Positions 42,391 through 52,641 are shown, numbered from the stretch's first letter. The stretch: DNA of 64,000 bases from Fidelibacterota bacterium (GCA_002689995.1 NZIV01000063.1:164833-228832), one strand, 5' to 3'. Numbers and translations: made by a program. The notes: generated by a model from the sequence alone, not told the origin.

Positions 42391-44871
42391 TTATCTCTTC
42401 TTTTTAAACCGCTTTTTAGTTGGACCTTTGGCTGCTTTTTCTTTTATTACTTCAATAGCCTGTTCTAATGATATTATAGTCTTATCAGTTCCTTTTGGTA
42501 TTGTAGCATTTATTTTTCCATTGGTTACATAAGCACCATAACGACCATCTTTAACTTCAATTAAATTTCCATCAGCATCTTTACCTAATTCTTTTAAAAC
42601 TGTGGGGCCAGTTGCCTTTGCTTTTAAAAAACTAACGGCTTGTTCTAAATTTACATCAAGCAAGCTAATATTTGCTGGAATCTTTCCATTTGTCTTGCCT
42701 GATTTAACATAAGGGCCATACCTGCCATTATCCTTTAAAACCGGTTCTCCCGTCTCAGGATGATTCCCTAAACTTGTTGGTAATGAAATAATAGCATGAG
42801 CAATATCTTCAGTTATCTCATCAGTAATCATACCTGGCAATATAGATTTCATTTTTTTACCTGCTTGAATATATGGTCCAAAACGACCGACTTTTAAATA
42901 AACTTTTTCACCGTTATAAACACCCATGGATTCGGGTTCTTTATTTTTTTGCTCTAAAATTTGCTTAATATCATTTAGTTTTAAATCAGCAGGTATAATA
43001 TCATCATGTAATGTGGCACGTTTTTCCCCCTGTTGAATATAAACACCATATCGTCCAACTTTTATTTGCGTTTCAGGTATACCATTCTTTGGAATATTTA
43101 AGATTGTTTTAGAAATATCCTTATCAAACTCCTGTTCTAATAAATTATTTAAACCAGATTGATTACTTTTACCAAAATAAAATTGCTCCAAAAACAAAGA
43201 TGATTCTTTTTCGGCTCGAGATATACTGTCAAGAGTATCTTCTAATCCTGCAGTAAATTGAAGATTAACTAAGTCTGTAAAGTATTTTTCTAAAAATTGT
43301 ACTACTGCGTATGCAATAAATGTTGGGATTAAGGTACCTTTTACTCTACGCACATATCCACGTTGTTGAATTTTATCCATAATTGCGGCATAAGTTGAAG
43401 GCCTACCTATACCGAGATTTTCTAATTCTTTAATTAAAGTTGCTTCAGTAAATCTAGGTGTCGCTTTTGTGAAACTTTGAATAGCATCAAATTCATTAGC
43501 ATTGATACTTTGATTTTCAGACAATTTAGGTAATATTTTTTCTTTATTATCAGCATCATCACCATCAGTACCTTTTACATAAACTTTAAAATATCCTGAA
43601 AATTTTACAACTTGTCCTTTAGCCTCAAAGATAGCATTTCCATTAGAAATTTTTGCAGTTGTTTTTAATAATTCGGCAGATTTCATTTGACTTGCAATTG
43701 TTCGTTTCCAAATCAAATCATATAATTTCCATTCATCAGTATCAATTTTACCTTCAAGTTCCTTAGGATTTTTAAATATTGAGCCTGAAGGGCGAATTGC
43801 TTCGTGAGCTTCTTGAGCATTTTTAACTTTATTTTGAAATTTTCTGGGATTATTAGGTAGATAATTTGCACCATACAAATTATTTATTTCATTCCTAGAT
43901 GCTTCAATTGCTTCTGCAGATAGTGTCGTTGAGTCAGTCCTCATATAGGTTATAAGTCCTGCTTCATATAATTTTTGAGCTACCATCATCACTCTTTTAG
44001 AGCTCATTCTTAATTTTCGCACGCCATCTTGCTGAAGAGTTGAAGTGATAAATGGTGGTAAAGGATTAGATTTTTGTGGTTTTTGTAAAATAGAAATTAC
44101 CTTCCAATTATCTTTTTTAAATTTTTCTATTAAAGACTTCACTATTTCTTCATCTAAAGCTAAAATCAAATTTGATTTTAATTGGCCTGTTTGTTTTTCA
44201 AAATCTTTACCTAAAGCAATTCTTTTCTGTTCTAATTCAATTAAATCTGCTTCAAACTGTGTATTTTCTGCATTAAACTCACCTTTAACTCTCCAAAATT
44301 CTCTAGATTTAAATTTTGCTCTTTCTTTTTCACGGTCAACTACAAGTTTTACTGCTGGACTTTGTACTCGTCCTGCAGAAAGACTTCCTTTTACATTAAG
44401 CCATAATTTTTGAGATACTAAATAACCAAACAATCGATCTAAGATTCTACGTGCTTCCTGAGCATTAACTAAAGATGTATCAACTTCACGAGTATGTTTA
44501 AATGCATTGAAAATGGCTTCTTTTGTAATTTCATGAAAAACCAATCGTTTAACAGGTACTTTAGGATTTAATTCTTCGATAATATGCCAAGAAATAGCTT
44601 CACCTTCTCGATCGGGATCAGTTGCCAGGTAAAGTTCACTAGCGCTTTTTAATTTCGATTTTAAATTATTTACTACCTTTTTTTTATCAGTTGAAACAAC
44701 GTAATTAGCCTTAAATCCATTTTCAATATCTACCCCTAAATCCTTCTTTGCTAAATCACGTATATGTCCTACAGATGCTTCAATCTCATAGCCAGTTTTT
44801 AAAAATTTCTTTAATGTTCTCGCTTTTGAGGGCGACTCTACAATTATTAATTTGTTGTTTTTGTTTGCCAT
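42391..44871 (-). CDS. topA: DNA topoisomerase I
   Basis: An 826-residue type IA topoisomerase that relaxes negative supercoils. The N-terminal Toprim domain begins KLIIVESPSKARTLKKFL and has ATDPDREGEAISWH with its acidic metal ligands. The active-site Tyr is in AGLITYMRTDSTTLS. The C-terminal part has no zinc-finger cysteines; it is built of about four repeats (GRYGVYIQQG, GRFGPYIQAG, GRYGPYVKSG, GRYGAYVTNG) and ends in a lysine/arginine-rich tail. That repeat type is usual in FCB and some other phyla. It is divergent from the DUF2797 gene. Confidence 0.96.
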   Translation of the reverse strand: MANKNNKLIIVESPSKARTLKKFLKTGYEIEASVGHIRDLAKKDLGVDIENGFKANYVVSTDKKKVVNNLKSKLKSASELYLATDPDREGEAISWHIIEELNPKVPVKRLVFHEITKEAIFNAFKHTREVDTSLVNAQEARRILDRLFGYLVSQKLWLNVKGSLSAGRVQSPAVKLVVDREKERAKFKSREFWRVKGEFNAENTQFEADLIELEQKRIALGKDFEKQTGQLKSNLILALDEEIVKSLIEKFKKDNWKVISILQKPQKSNPLPPFITSTLQQDGVRKLRMSSKRVMMVAQKLYEAGLITYMRTDSTTLSAEAIEASRNEINNLYGANYLPNNPRKFQNKVKNAQEAHEAIRPSGSIFKNPKELEGKIDTDEWKLYDLIWKRTIASQMKSAELLKTTAKISNGNAIFEAKGQVVKFSGYFKVYVKGTDGDDADNKEKILPKLSENQSINANEFDAIQSFTKATPRFTEATLIKELENLGIGRPSTYAAIMDKIQQRGYVRRVKGTLIPTFIAYAVVQFLEKYFTDLVNLQFTAGLEDTLDSISRAEKESSLFLEQFYFGKSNQSGLNNLLEQEFDKDISKTILNIPKNGIPETQIKVGRYGVYIQQGEKRATLHDDIIPADLKLNDIKQILEQKNKEPESMGVYNGEKVYLKVGRFGPYIQAGKKMKSILPGMITDEITEDIAHAIISLPTSLGNHPETGEPVLKDNGRYGPYVKSGKTNGKIPANISLLDVNLEQAVSFLKAKATGPTVLKELGKDADGNLIEVKDGRYGAYVTNGKINATIPKGTDKTIISLEQAIEVIKEKAAKGPTKKRFKKKR

Positions 44872-44954
44872 AATTGCTTAAAATTTATGAATGATAGGTG
44901 TAGTAAATCCTAAATGATTTTTAAAATAATATATTAAAATTAATAATTTGAAGC

Positions 44955-45752
44955 ATGATGTACAGTGGACCAATATTAAAACTGAGAACAGAATTAAAAT
45001 CTGTTATAGAATATGAACTTCCAATTGGAGAGGAATTAGTTGGAATGAATAAGTTCATAGGAAAGTATATCCATTTTGAATGGAAAAATGAAATATTATG
45101 CATTTCTTGTGGACGTAAAACAAATAAATCATTTGCTCAAGGTTATTGTTATCCATGTTTTTTGAATAGTCCAGAAACCTCTGAATGTATTTTAAGACCA
45201 GAGCTCTGTGAGGCTCATGAAGGAAAGGCAAGAGATATGAAGTGGGCAAAGAATCATTGTCTTCAACCACATTACGTTTATTTAGCAGTTTCAAGTGGAA
45301 TTAAAGTTGGTATCACCCGATATTCTCAAATTCCAACTCGCTGGATTGATCAAGGAGCAAGTTTTGCTATTAAAATTGCAGAAACGCCAAATAGATTTAT
45401 TTCAGGAATAATCGAAGTTGCTTTAAAAGAATTTGTTTCTGATAGAACAGCATGGCAGAAAATGCTAAAAAATCAAGTTCTTGAAGAGTTTGATCTTATT
45501 GAAAAAAAACATGAATTATTTTCAAAGTTAAATTCAAATTTACAGAAATTTAAAGTCGAAGATGATAAAATAACAGAAATTAATTATCCAGTATTAGAAT
45601 TTCCTAAAAAGGTAAAGAGTATTGGATTTGATAAATTCAATGAAATTGCAGGTAGAATTATGGGAATAAAAGGACAATATCTCATTTTTGATGATAATAC
45701 AGTGCTTAATATTCGCAAGCATAATGGCTACGTTATTGAAATGAAATTATAA
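44955..45752 (+). CDS. DUF2797 family protein
   Basis: The 265-residue protein has a cysteine cluster (CISCGRKT, CYPCFL, ECILRPELCEAHEG) that probably binds zinc, followed by a GIY-YIG-like stretch HYVYLAVSSGIKVGITR and PTRWIDQGASFA. This is the DUF2797 pattern. The function is unknown; the GIY-YIG-like core suggests nucleic-acid association, but I see no proof of nuclease activity. Its stop codon directly abuts that of the convergent aminopeptidase gene. Confidence 0.85.
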   Translation: MMYSGPILKLRTELKSVIEYELPIGEELVGMNKFIGKYIHFEWKNEILCISCGRKTNKSFAQGYCYPCFLNSPETSECILRPELCEAHEGKARDMKWAKNHCLQPHYVYLAVSSGIKVGITRYSQIPTRWIDQGASFAIKIAETPNRFISGIIEVALKEFVSDRTAWQKMLKNQVLEEFDLIEKKHELFSKLNSNLQKFKVEDDKITEINYPVLEFPKKVKSIGFDKFNEIAGRIMGIKGQYLIFDDNTVLNIRKHNGYVIEMKL

Positions 45753-48266
45753 TTATAATTGGGAATCTAAGATGGGAATCCTCCGCTTTAAATGATCACA
45801 GTTTTCGATTAATTCTTTTCTGCATAGCTTTGGTAAGTCAGGGTTATTAGATAAAAAATTTTCTGTTTTTTCTAATATAGATTTTGGATTAAAAATACTT
45901 GGGAATAAAATTCCACCATAAGCAGAAGAGTAATGTAAGTCTTTTTGCTTATAAATATCTTTTAAATGCTTAAAATAGTTATCGACATAAGGCATTAATA
46001 AATTTTGTTGATTTGACCATAAAAAGCCAGTCATTCCTGCGCGGATAAAATCAGTAGAATAATTTTCTTTATTTTTTATAAATTTATCCCAGTTTGAAGA
46101 TTTAATATCAACGTCGGGAATTGAAACTGTTGCGCAAAATGCTTTTTTAGTTCCCATACTTCCAGAATCATTAGATTTTTCAGTTTCAATCATTTCTATT
46201 GGATTTGAGAAGTTATAAGCACACAGTTTGTTTATGATTCTCCACCTCTTATCCTGATCAATTATTAGATTTTTAAATATTAATTTACTATCAAGTAATT
46301 CTTTTAATATGTTTAAAGACACATCAGAACTTGCAGAGTACAATAATAAATCAAACCATGTAATTTGATTTTCAACTCTATTACCAACGTTTAAAGTTTG
46401 TAATGATAGTTTGAAGAATTTTTCTTTCCAAACCTTCTTATTTTCCTTGGTTAAAAATATAGACATTGTTGCCATAGCTTTTGCAGATAATTGTCCCTGA
46501 CTTACTGTTATATCCTTTTCTAGGTTTAAGTGCTTTTCAATCATACCTAAATAAATATAAGGAGATAATGCATTATCACGAACCATTTGCCATAAATTTC
46601 CCCATATAATTCTTCGTGTAAACCGGTCTTCAATTGAGCTAACATAGTTTGAAATAAAGTCGATATCTTTTTCTTCGAAAAAGACTTTAACATAATCATG
46701 ATCTTCTGCATTTAGTAAAAGAAAATCACCAGATTTATTAAGTAAAAATTCACAATTTTCACCTTTTATAAATAATTTTCCTTTATCTAGAATTTGAGGT
46801 TTACCATTTTGCAGTGAATAATTTTCATATAAAATAGCATGATCTCTTAATTGGTTATTTACAGCTGACGGAATTTGTTGTATAGTACAATTTAAATTTT
46901 TTAGATTTGTTTTTATTGTATTGACTCCAGTTGTTTCCAGCCATTGTTTACTCCAGGAGTTAATATCTTTACCACTTGCATTTGACATGCATGACAAAAA
47001 ATCTTCTAATACAGTATTTTTTTCATAGAATTTTTTTAAGTATGTTCTAATACCATCTCTAAATTTATCTTCACCAATATAAAGCATCATTTGTTTCAAT
47101 ACTGATGCTCCTTTTGCATAACTAATACCGTCAAAATTAGAGAATGCATCATTAGTATCTTCTGCAGAACCTACTATTGGATGTGTTGTAGATAATTGGT
47201 CTTGCATATATGCCCAATCTTTGCGACTGAAGAAGTGTTCTAGTGAATCTGGATAAAGCTTACCCTTACTCATTGCATAATAAGATAGATAATCTGCAAA
47301 AGATTCATTTAACCAAAGGTCATTCCACCATTTCATAGTTACTAAATTACCAAACCACATGTGAACCATTTCATGAAAAATTGTATTAGCACGGTTTAAG
47401 TAATCTTTATAGAGTTTTCTAGCGCGAAAAATATAGTTTTCAGTAAAAGTAACACAGCCAACATTCTCCATTGCTCCGAAATTAAATTCTGGTACAAAAA
47501 TCTGGTCATATTTACCATAAGGATAAGGAATATCGAAATAGTTTTCTAAAAAATAAAAACTCTCCTTTGTAATTTCAAATAAATTACCGGGATCTAAATG
47601 GTGAGCAAGAGATTTTCTACAATATAATCTAAGAGGAATATTGTTATACTTATCCTCCCACTTTTGGTGTGGTCCAACAACTAGGGCAAAAATATATGTA
47701 GAAAATTTAGCAGTTTCTTTAAATGATAAAGATTTAATATCTTCATTTGTAAATTCTGAAATTGGATCAGAATTATGGATAAATTCCCAATCTTTAGGAC
47801 CAGAAATATCTAATTGATAGGTTGCTTTTAAATCTGGTTGGTCAAAACATGGAAATAAACGATGTGCGTCATAGGGTTCAAAATCGGTGTGGATATAAAT
47901 TTCACCATCTTTAGGATCAATAAATTTATGAAACCCTGAACCTGTATTATCATACTTGTTTGTATAATGTATTTCTAATTGATTTAATCCTGATGTCAAA
48001 CAAGAAGTATTAATAAATAGCCAAAATTCATTTTTTTTATAATTATCTAATTTAATTCCGTTTAAAATAACAGAATCGACAGATTCAGTAATAAAATCTA
48101 CAATTAATATATTCAAATCATTCGGCTTATAATCAAAAAAAATTATTGTACGCCCATTATAGTTGTTAGAAGTTTTATTTAGACTTAGGTTTAATTTATA
48201 CTTTACATTTGAAATATGCTTAGATCTTAGTTCTGCTTGTGTCTTTTTTAAGTCGTTAGAAGCCAT
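45753..48266 (-). CDS. pepN: M1-family aminopeptidase N
   Basis: An 837-residue zinc metallopeptidase removing N-terminal residues from peptides. The zinc site is HEMVH (His298, Glu299, His302) with distal Glu321 in LWLNES; the exopeptidase motif FGAMENVG lies just before. An ERAP1-like C-terminal domain (from about residue 470) follows, as in the cytoplasmic actinobacterial-type PepN. No signal peptide is seen, so it is cytoplasmic. Its stop abuts the DUF2797 stop on the other strand. Confidence 0.93.
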   Translation of the reverse strand: MASNDLKKTQAELRSKHISNVKYKLNLSLNKTSNNYNGRTIIFFDYKPNDLNILIVDFITESVDSVILNGIKLDNYKKNEFWLFINTSCLTSGLNQLEIHYTNKYDNTGSGFHKFIDPKDGEIYIHTDFEPYDAHRLFPCFDQPDLKATYQLDISGPKDWEFIHNSDPISEFTNEDIKSLSFKETAKFSTYIFALVVGPHQKWEDKYNNIPLRLYCRKSLAHHLDPGNLFEITKESFYFLENYFDIPYPYGKYDQIFVPEFNFGAMENVGCVTFTENYIFRARKLYKDYLNRANTIFHEMVHMWFGNLVTMKWWNDLWLNESFADYLSYYAMSKGKLYPDSLEHFFSRKDWAYMQDQLSTTHPIVGSAEDTNDAFSNFDGISYAKGASVLKQMMLYIGEDKFRDGIRTYLKKFYEKNTVLEDFLSCMSNASGKDINSWSKQWLETTGVNTIKTNLKNLNCTIQQIPSAVNNQLRDHAILYENYSLQNGKPQILDKGKLFIKGENCEFLLNKSGDFLLLNAEDHDYVKVFFEEKDIDFISNYVSSIEDRFTRRIIWGNLWQMVRDNALSPYIYLGMIEKHLNLEKDITVSQGQLSAKAMATMSIFLTKENKKVWKEKFFKLSLQTLNVGNRVENQITWFDLLLYSASSDVSLNILKELLDSKLIFKNLIIDQDKRWRIINKLCAYNFSNPIEMIETEKSNDSGSMGTKKAFCATVSIPDVDIKSSNWDKFIKNKENYSTDFIRAGMTGFLWSNQQNLLMPYVDNYFKHLKDIYKQKDLHYSSAYGGILFPSIFNPKSILEKTENFLSNNPDLPKLCRKELIENCDHLKRRIPILDSQL

Positions 48267-48514
48267 TCTTACCTTTTTTAAGTAATTTGTAGATAGGAAA
48301 AATTAAGAAATAATGATTTATAGCCAAAAGACCCATTATTTTTTGATTATAAATTTGCTAATTTTATAGAATTATTATATTTCATAGTAGATATTGTGTT
48401 AAATTAAGGAAAATTATTCCTATACACCACAATATATAGTGTTAAAGTGATACTTTAATCAATTTCTTGCTTGAAATAATATAAAAGTCCCAATTTAAGT
48501 TATCTTAAGACAAT
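48267..48514. other. Divergent regulatory region between pepN and the outer-membrane protein gene
   Basis: These 248 bases should hold the pepN promoter and part of the upstream region of the outer-membrane protein gene. The clear element is the inverted repeat at 48442. No other feature can be supported. Confidence 0.4.
48442..48458. promoter_or_regulatory. Operator-like inverted repeat TTAAAGT-GAT-ACTTTAA
   Basis: A perfect 7-base inverted repeat with a 3-base spacer lies in the divergent gap, about 260 bases upstream of the outer-membrane protein start. Its size suits a dimeric regulator. AT-rich DNA gives such palindromes by chance, so confidence is low. Confidence 0.3.
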
Positions 48515-48658
48515 ATGATTAAGATTATTAATTATGAATTTAGATTATTCGAAAAAATATCTGGGAGAAATTCCCAAAGTCTGCTGACCACTATTAAAAG
48601 CATATTTAGATTATTATATATGCTAAATTTCAAAACACATGATAACAAAATTTTATAA
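48515..48658 (+). CDS. Small ORF (47 aa) preceding the outer-membrane protein gene
   Basis: Below the ORF-track cutoff. It starts at an ATG, predicts MIKIINYEFRLFEKISGR as the first residues, then an amphipathic helix (SLLTTIKSIFRLLYMLNF) and stops 54 bases before the next gene. The product would be basic and partly membrane-active. There is no good ribosome binding site. It may be a leader peptide, a small protein or just 5' untranslated sequence of a strongly expressed message. Confidence 0.3.
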   Translation: MIKIINYEFRLFEKISGRNSQSLLTTIKSIFRLLYMLNFKTHDNKIL

Positions 48659-48712
48659 AATTTTATCCGTTTTCTTTCAATTAAATAAAAAAACCGTAAG
48701 GAGAAAAACACA

Positions 48713-49666
48713 ATGAAAACAATAAAAAACACAATCGTTTTATTAATGATTGGGGGACTACTATTCTCGAGCACAGAGAGAGTTAATGCATTAGGAGGCA
48801 ATGCTGCTTTCTGGCCAGAGGATGAAGCTAATATATCGGTATTTCCGCAAGCAGTTAATAATTTCAATTTAGCTAATACAGATGGTGAAGATTTTTATGT
48901 TAGCTGGGGTGATGATATGAAGTTTGGATTTAGTGGTGGTACATCCTCTGATTTAGTCAACTTATCTTGGGGCATGAATAATATGGGTCTAAACTTTGGA
49001 TTGAATATGACACCAGAAGTAGAAGCTGTAGAATGTGCAGCTGATGATTCTGACTGTGTTGAGGTTGAAGGTGTAGAAGGTGTTTCTATTATAAATACTC
49101 AGTTTGGAATGACTTTAGATGGTGTTGGTGATGTAGGTGTTCATTTTATGAATAGCACTATGCATGACCATGGTGATCATTTTGATTATGAAGATGGTAT
49201 GACTTTAGGACTTACATTAAGAAGAGCTCAAGAATTATGGGTTTTTTCCCATGCATTAGTGAATTTCAATTATGAAGATCCAACTGATGAAGATGCTGTA
49301 ATGAATTTAGGTGCAGATTTATTTACTCACTTAGATATAGCTGAAAATACAACAGGTCTATTTGCAATGGGTTTTGGATATACAAATGAAGGAGAAGATG
49401 GTGATATACATTTTCCTAAAATGACATTTGCTGTTGAATCTGCATGGACTGACTGGGCAACAGTAAGAGCTGGATTTACAAAGGATTGGAGTCTTACTAA
49501 TACATCAAGTGCTGGTGTCACACCAAACTTTGGTTTAGGTTTCAATTATGGTAGCTTTGTTTTAGATATGAGTGTAGGATCTGATATTTTTACAAATCCT
49601 GTACAAAAAGTTACTGGATTTGATAGTTTAAATGCATCTTCATTTAACCTAACTTACATGTGGTAA
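48713..49666 (+). CDS. Predicted outer-membrane beta-barrel protein
   Basis: The 317-residue protein has a signal peptide (LLMIGGLLFSSTERVNA) and alternating amphipathic strands throughout (MKFGFSGGTSSDLVNLSWG, VGVHFMNSTM, FGLGFNYGSFVLDMSVG), with a final aromatic residue in LTYMW, the usual barrel-assembly signal. Residues around 105-125 form an acidic, Cys-containing loop. A strong TAAGGAGA ribosome binding site, slightly richer G+C than its neighbours and a dedicated terminator suggest high expression. I do not recognise a family; it could be a porin-like or structural barrel. Confidence 0.75.
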   Translation: MKTIKNTIVLLMIGGLLFSSTERVNALGGNAAFWPEDEANISVFPQAVNNFNLANTDGEDFYVSWGDDMKFGFSGGTSSDLVNLSWGMNNMGLNFGLNMTPEVEAVECAADDSDCVEVEGVEGVSIINTQFGMTLDGVGDVGVHFMNSTMHDHGDHFDYEDGMTLGLTLRRAQELWVFSHALVNFNYEDPTDEDAVMNLGADLFTHLDIAENTTGLFAMGFGYTNEGEDGDIHFPKMTFAVESAWTDWATVRAGFTKDWSLTNTSSAGVTPNFGLGFNYGSFVLDMSVGSDIFTNPVQKVTGFDSLNASSFNLTYMW

Positions 49667-49684
49667 ATCTATATAAAACTTAAT

Positions 49685-49713
49685 AAAAAAGGGTGCATGT
49701 GCACCCTTTTTTA
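49685..49713. terminator. Bidirectional Rho-independent terminator
   Basis: AAAAAAGGGTGCA / TGCACCCTTTTTT with a two-base centre (TG) ends the outer-membrane protein gene and, read on the other strand, the glycosyltransferase/DUF3108 operon, whose last stop codon overlaps it. Confidence 0.92.
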
Positions 49714-50379
49714 TTTCTCTAAAATTTGAGCTTTCATTTTTACAAGCCCTATTGAAAATTCACAGTAAACTAGTTTATTGTCTTTTATTTTTAAAATTCG
49801 TTTAGCACCTTCTCTAAAAACTGCCCAAGTAAATATATCTGTTTCATCAATTAAGGGTTTATATCCTTCAAGTATATTTAGTTCCAATAAAAGATCATTA
49901 GTATTTTTACTACTATTAAAGATTGCTTCATATCTTCTCCCTTCTCTATCAAGATAAAATACTTTTTCAAGTAATTCTTCTTTTGATAAATAATTAACTA
50001 GTGTTAAAAGTGAAAAGATATTTAAATAATTTGTTGGTATCTCTATAGTAGTATTCTCGTAAAAAATTTTATTGCCAATATTTACAGTTTTTAAGTTATT
50101 TTCTAACCAGGGTTGTGAGGTATTCTTTTCAAAATATAAAATATTCTTTAAATCATGAGATAATATTGTTTGATAATAATTATCTACAGGAAATATACTT
50201 TTTGCTCCTGAAATAGTTTTTGTCTCATAAATTATTGATTTTGCGTTAATTCCATCATAATTTAAGTCTTCAACTTTTATAGAGACTTCAGCAGCATCAA
50301 ATCCTAAAAAAGAAACCATAAATTCTATCGTTTCTGAATAAGAAATTCCAATCAGAAATATTATAATTAATTTTTCCAT
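49711..50379 (-). CDS. DUF3108-like exported protein
   Basis: A 222-residue protein with a signal peptide and a beta-rich domain containing VSFLGFDAAEVSI, YQTILSHDLKNILYFE and FTWAVFREGAKRI, matching the DUF3108 pattern. Members are predicted periplasmic or outer-membrane-associated proteins of unknown function. It overlaps the glycosyltransferase gene by 13 bases and closes the operon at a bidirectional terminator. Confidence 0.75.
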   Translation of the reverse strand: MEKLIIIFLIGISYSETIEFMVSFLGFDAAEVSIKVEDLNYDGINAKSIIYETKTISGAKSIFPVDNYYQTILSHDLKNILYFEKNTSQPWLENNLKTVNIGNKIFYENTTIEIPTNYLNIFSLLTLVNYLSKEELLEKVFYLDREGRRYEAIFNSSKNTNDLLLELNILEGYKPLIDETDIFTWAVFREGAKRILKIKDNKLVYCEFSIGLVKMKAQILEK

Positions 50380-51485
50380 TTAATCTTATGAAATGGTGCA
50401 ATTGCAGCAAAAATAACTACATAAAATGGATGAATTAAATCTAAAATTAAAAATGCAAGAATTGACCATTTAGCTTTTAATTGATTAAAAAATGTAAGTG
50501 TTAATAGGCTATCTGCAGTTGTTTTAATTAAAAAAGGGACTAACCAAACAAAACTCTGATTAGATAAATAAGTTGTTAATGATATTACAATAAAAATATT
50601 TACAATATATAAAAATGGCAGGATATATCGTATTTCAGTACTTGTATCTAGCTTATAATAGTTAAGTCCTTTAGATGCAAATCTTAGGCGTTGAAATGTA
50701 AAATCCTCAATATTTTTCGGAGCGGGGGAATTAACAACCGCATTTTCGTGACAAACATAATCTATCAGCCATTTTTTTGACGATGCCATTTTCTGCATTA
50801 ATAAGTCATCGTCACCAGAGATTTGATCTTGAATACCATCATATCCTCCAATATCAAAAAAAGCAGATTTCCTAAAAGCAATATTTCTACCAACACAACT
50901 TAATGCAATTCCTTGTTTTAATGTTGATGCTGATATTGCATCGATAGATAAACTATCCATTAAAGCAAATTGGTCGTAAAATTCATTATTAAATCGTGTA
51001 GGTGCTGGACCTGCTATAAACCCTACCGATGGATTAATAAACTGTGATAGCATAGTTTGAACCCAGTCTGGATTAAAAGTACAGTCCGCATCAGTTTGTA
51101 AAATAACTTCATACTTTGATTTTTCAATTGCCTTTTGAAGGGCCCATTTTTTAGGAGCCCATCCCAGGGGGGTTTCTTTAATATCTATTTTAGATAATGA
51201 TTCAAATTCTGTTTCTGCAATTCTAAATAATTTTGCTGTTTTATCTGAGCTTCTATCATTTACAATTATAATTTCTAATTTATTTTCAGGATATGTTAAT
51301 TGAGATAATGAAGTAAGTAAAATTGGTATATTTTTTTCCTCATTTCTCGCAGAGATAATTATAGAAACAGTAGGTAATTCATCTAAATGAGGAATGGTCT
51401 GAAATGAAGATTTTCGTAATCCTTCCGTTAACCAAATAAGAAATATACAATAACATAAAGAAAATATTAATGATAGTATTATCAA
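50367..51485 (-). CDS. Family 2 glycosyltransferase, membrane-bound
   Basis: The 372-residue protein has an N-terminal membrane helix, a GT-A domain with VSIIISARNEE, IIVNDRSSDKT, QTDADCTFNPDW (DxD) and the acceptor region DQISGDDDLLMQKM, then FQRLRFASKG at the position of the QxxRW motif, and about four C-terminal membrane helices. It probably adds sugars to a lipid acceptor at the inner membrane. It overlaps the upstream glycosyltransferase by four bases and the DUF3108 gene by 13 bases. Confidence 0.87.
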   Translation of the reverse strand: MIILSLIFSLCYCIFLIWLTEGLRKSSFQTIPHLDELPTVSIIISARNEEKNIPILLTSLSQLTYPENKLEIIIVNDRSSDKTAKLFRIAETEFESLSKIDIKETPLGWAPKKWALQKAIEKSKYEVILQTDADCTFNPDWVQTMLSQFINPSVGFIAGPAPTRFNNEFYDQFALMDSLSIDAISASTLKQGIALSCVGRNIAFRKSAFFDIGGYDGIQDQISGDDDLLMQKMASSKKWLIDYVCHENAVVNSPAPKNIEDFTFQRLRFASKGLNYYKLDTSTEIRYILPFLYIVNIFIVISLTTYLSNQSFVWLVPFLIKTTADSLLTLTFFNQLKAKWSILAFLILDLIHPFYVVIFAAIAPFHKIKWKN

Positions 51486-52597
51486 TTTTTAGATTTATCC
51501 CAGCCAAATAATTGGTGCGACCATAAGCTTATGGTTCCCATTAAAATTATATATGGAATTTGTAATAAACTCCATAAAATAAAATTTTCATAATTATTAT
51601 TTTTTAAAATAGGTGTGCTGGTTAAAGATTGATAAAATTTAGCTTCAAAACCAACTTTAATAATTAGACACATAATAAAAAAATTAATATGTCCAAGAAT
51701 TAGTAAAGTAAAGATTAATAAATTTGTTAGAAAAGTAATTAGTGACATTAAAAAAAAATTAGGACATAATTTTAACATATACTTTGAATCTCCAGCCCAT
51801 CGCATTCGTTGCTTTAAAAAGCTCCACCAACTATTTTCAGTTCGGGCAATCATTACATTCTTAGTTAATGCAATAACAATATTTGCATTATTGTGTCTAC
51901 AAATTTGCATAAAAACTGAATCATCACCTTGTAATAAGTTAGAAATATATTTAAATCCCCCGACTTTATTAAATAAGGATTTTCGGTATGCTTGATTTTG
52001 TCCCGTGCAAGCCCATGGTTTCCTAATATTACATTGTGCAATTGTTGCACCCATTAGCATTTGAAAGTCAACAGATTGAAATAAAGAAACCTTGGTCTCA
52101 GATGGAATAGTAGAAGATAATCCAACAACATAATCAGCATTATTTGTAAAAAATTCTGCCATCTCTTTAACCCAATTTTTATGTGGCCTGCAATCTACAT
52201 CAGTAAATAACAACCATTCATGAGATGCAAATTTGATTCCAGCATCTAAAGCTTTTTTTTTAAATGATAGTATATTATTACCATTAAATGATGAGGTATA
52301 TTTAAAGCGTGAATCTTCATTTTCTATATTTTTAATTATTTTATATGTATCATCATTTGATTCATCGTCAACAATAATAAACTCAAGTACTCCTGAATAA
52401 GTTTGATTCTTTAAACATTTGATTAAACTAAGAAGTGAATTTGCACCATTTTTGACTGCAATAATTACAGAAATTGGTACTGTGTTATTTTCAATAGGTT
52501 TGAAAATTTGAGGTGATGAAATTTTTCTTTTAAACTTATTTATTTTATAACAATATATAATAAAAATAATGCTAGTGAATACAATTAAATAAGTCAT
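51482..52597 (-). CDS. Family 2 glycosyltransferase, cellulose-synthase-like
   Basis: A 371-residue membrane glycosyltransferase with an N-terminal helix, VSVIIAVKNGA-like start (ISVIIAVKNGANSL here), EFIIVDDESNDDT, LLFTDVDCRPHKNW (DxD) and a true QxxRW motif in KQRMRWAGDSKYM, then C-terminal membrane segments. It is related to but distinct from the next gene, with which it overlaps by four bases. A shared glycolipid or exopolysaccharide product is likely; no polymer can be named. Confidence 0.87.
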   Translation of the reverse strand: MTYLIVFTSIIFIIYCYKINKFKRKISSPQIFKPIENNTVPISVIIAVKNGANSLLSLIKCLKNQTYSGVLEFIIVDDESNDDTYKIIKNIENEDSRFKYTSSFNGNNILSFKKKALDAGIKFASHEWLLFTDVDCRPHKNWVKEMAEFFTNNADYVVGLSSTIPSETKVSLFQSVDFQMLMGATIAQCNIRKPWACTGQNQAYRKSLFNKVGGFKYISNLLQGDDSVFMQICRHNNANIVIALTKNVMIARTENSWWSFLKQRMRWAGDSKYMLKLCPNFFLMSLITFLTNLLIFTLLILGHINFFIMCLIIKVGFEAKFYQSLTSTPILKNNNYENFILWSLLQIPYIILMGTISLWSHQLFGWDKSKN

Positions 52598-52641
52598 AGA
52601 ATGATTATTTTTATGATATTTATGTACTTCTAGATCTAATA

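Noticed and set aside
44045-44413. 122-codon plus-strand ORF inside topA
   Set aside because: Antisense to conserved topoisomerase sequence, low-complexity Phe/Ser composition.
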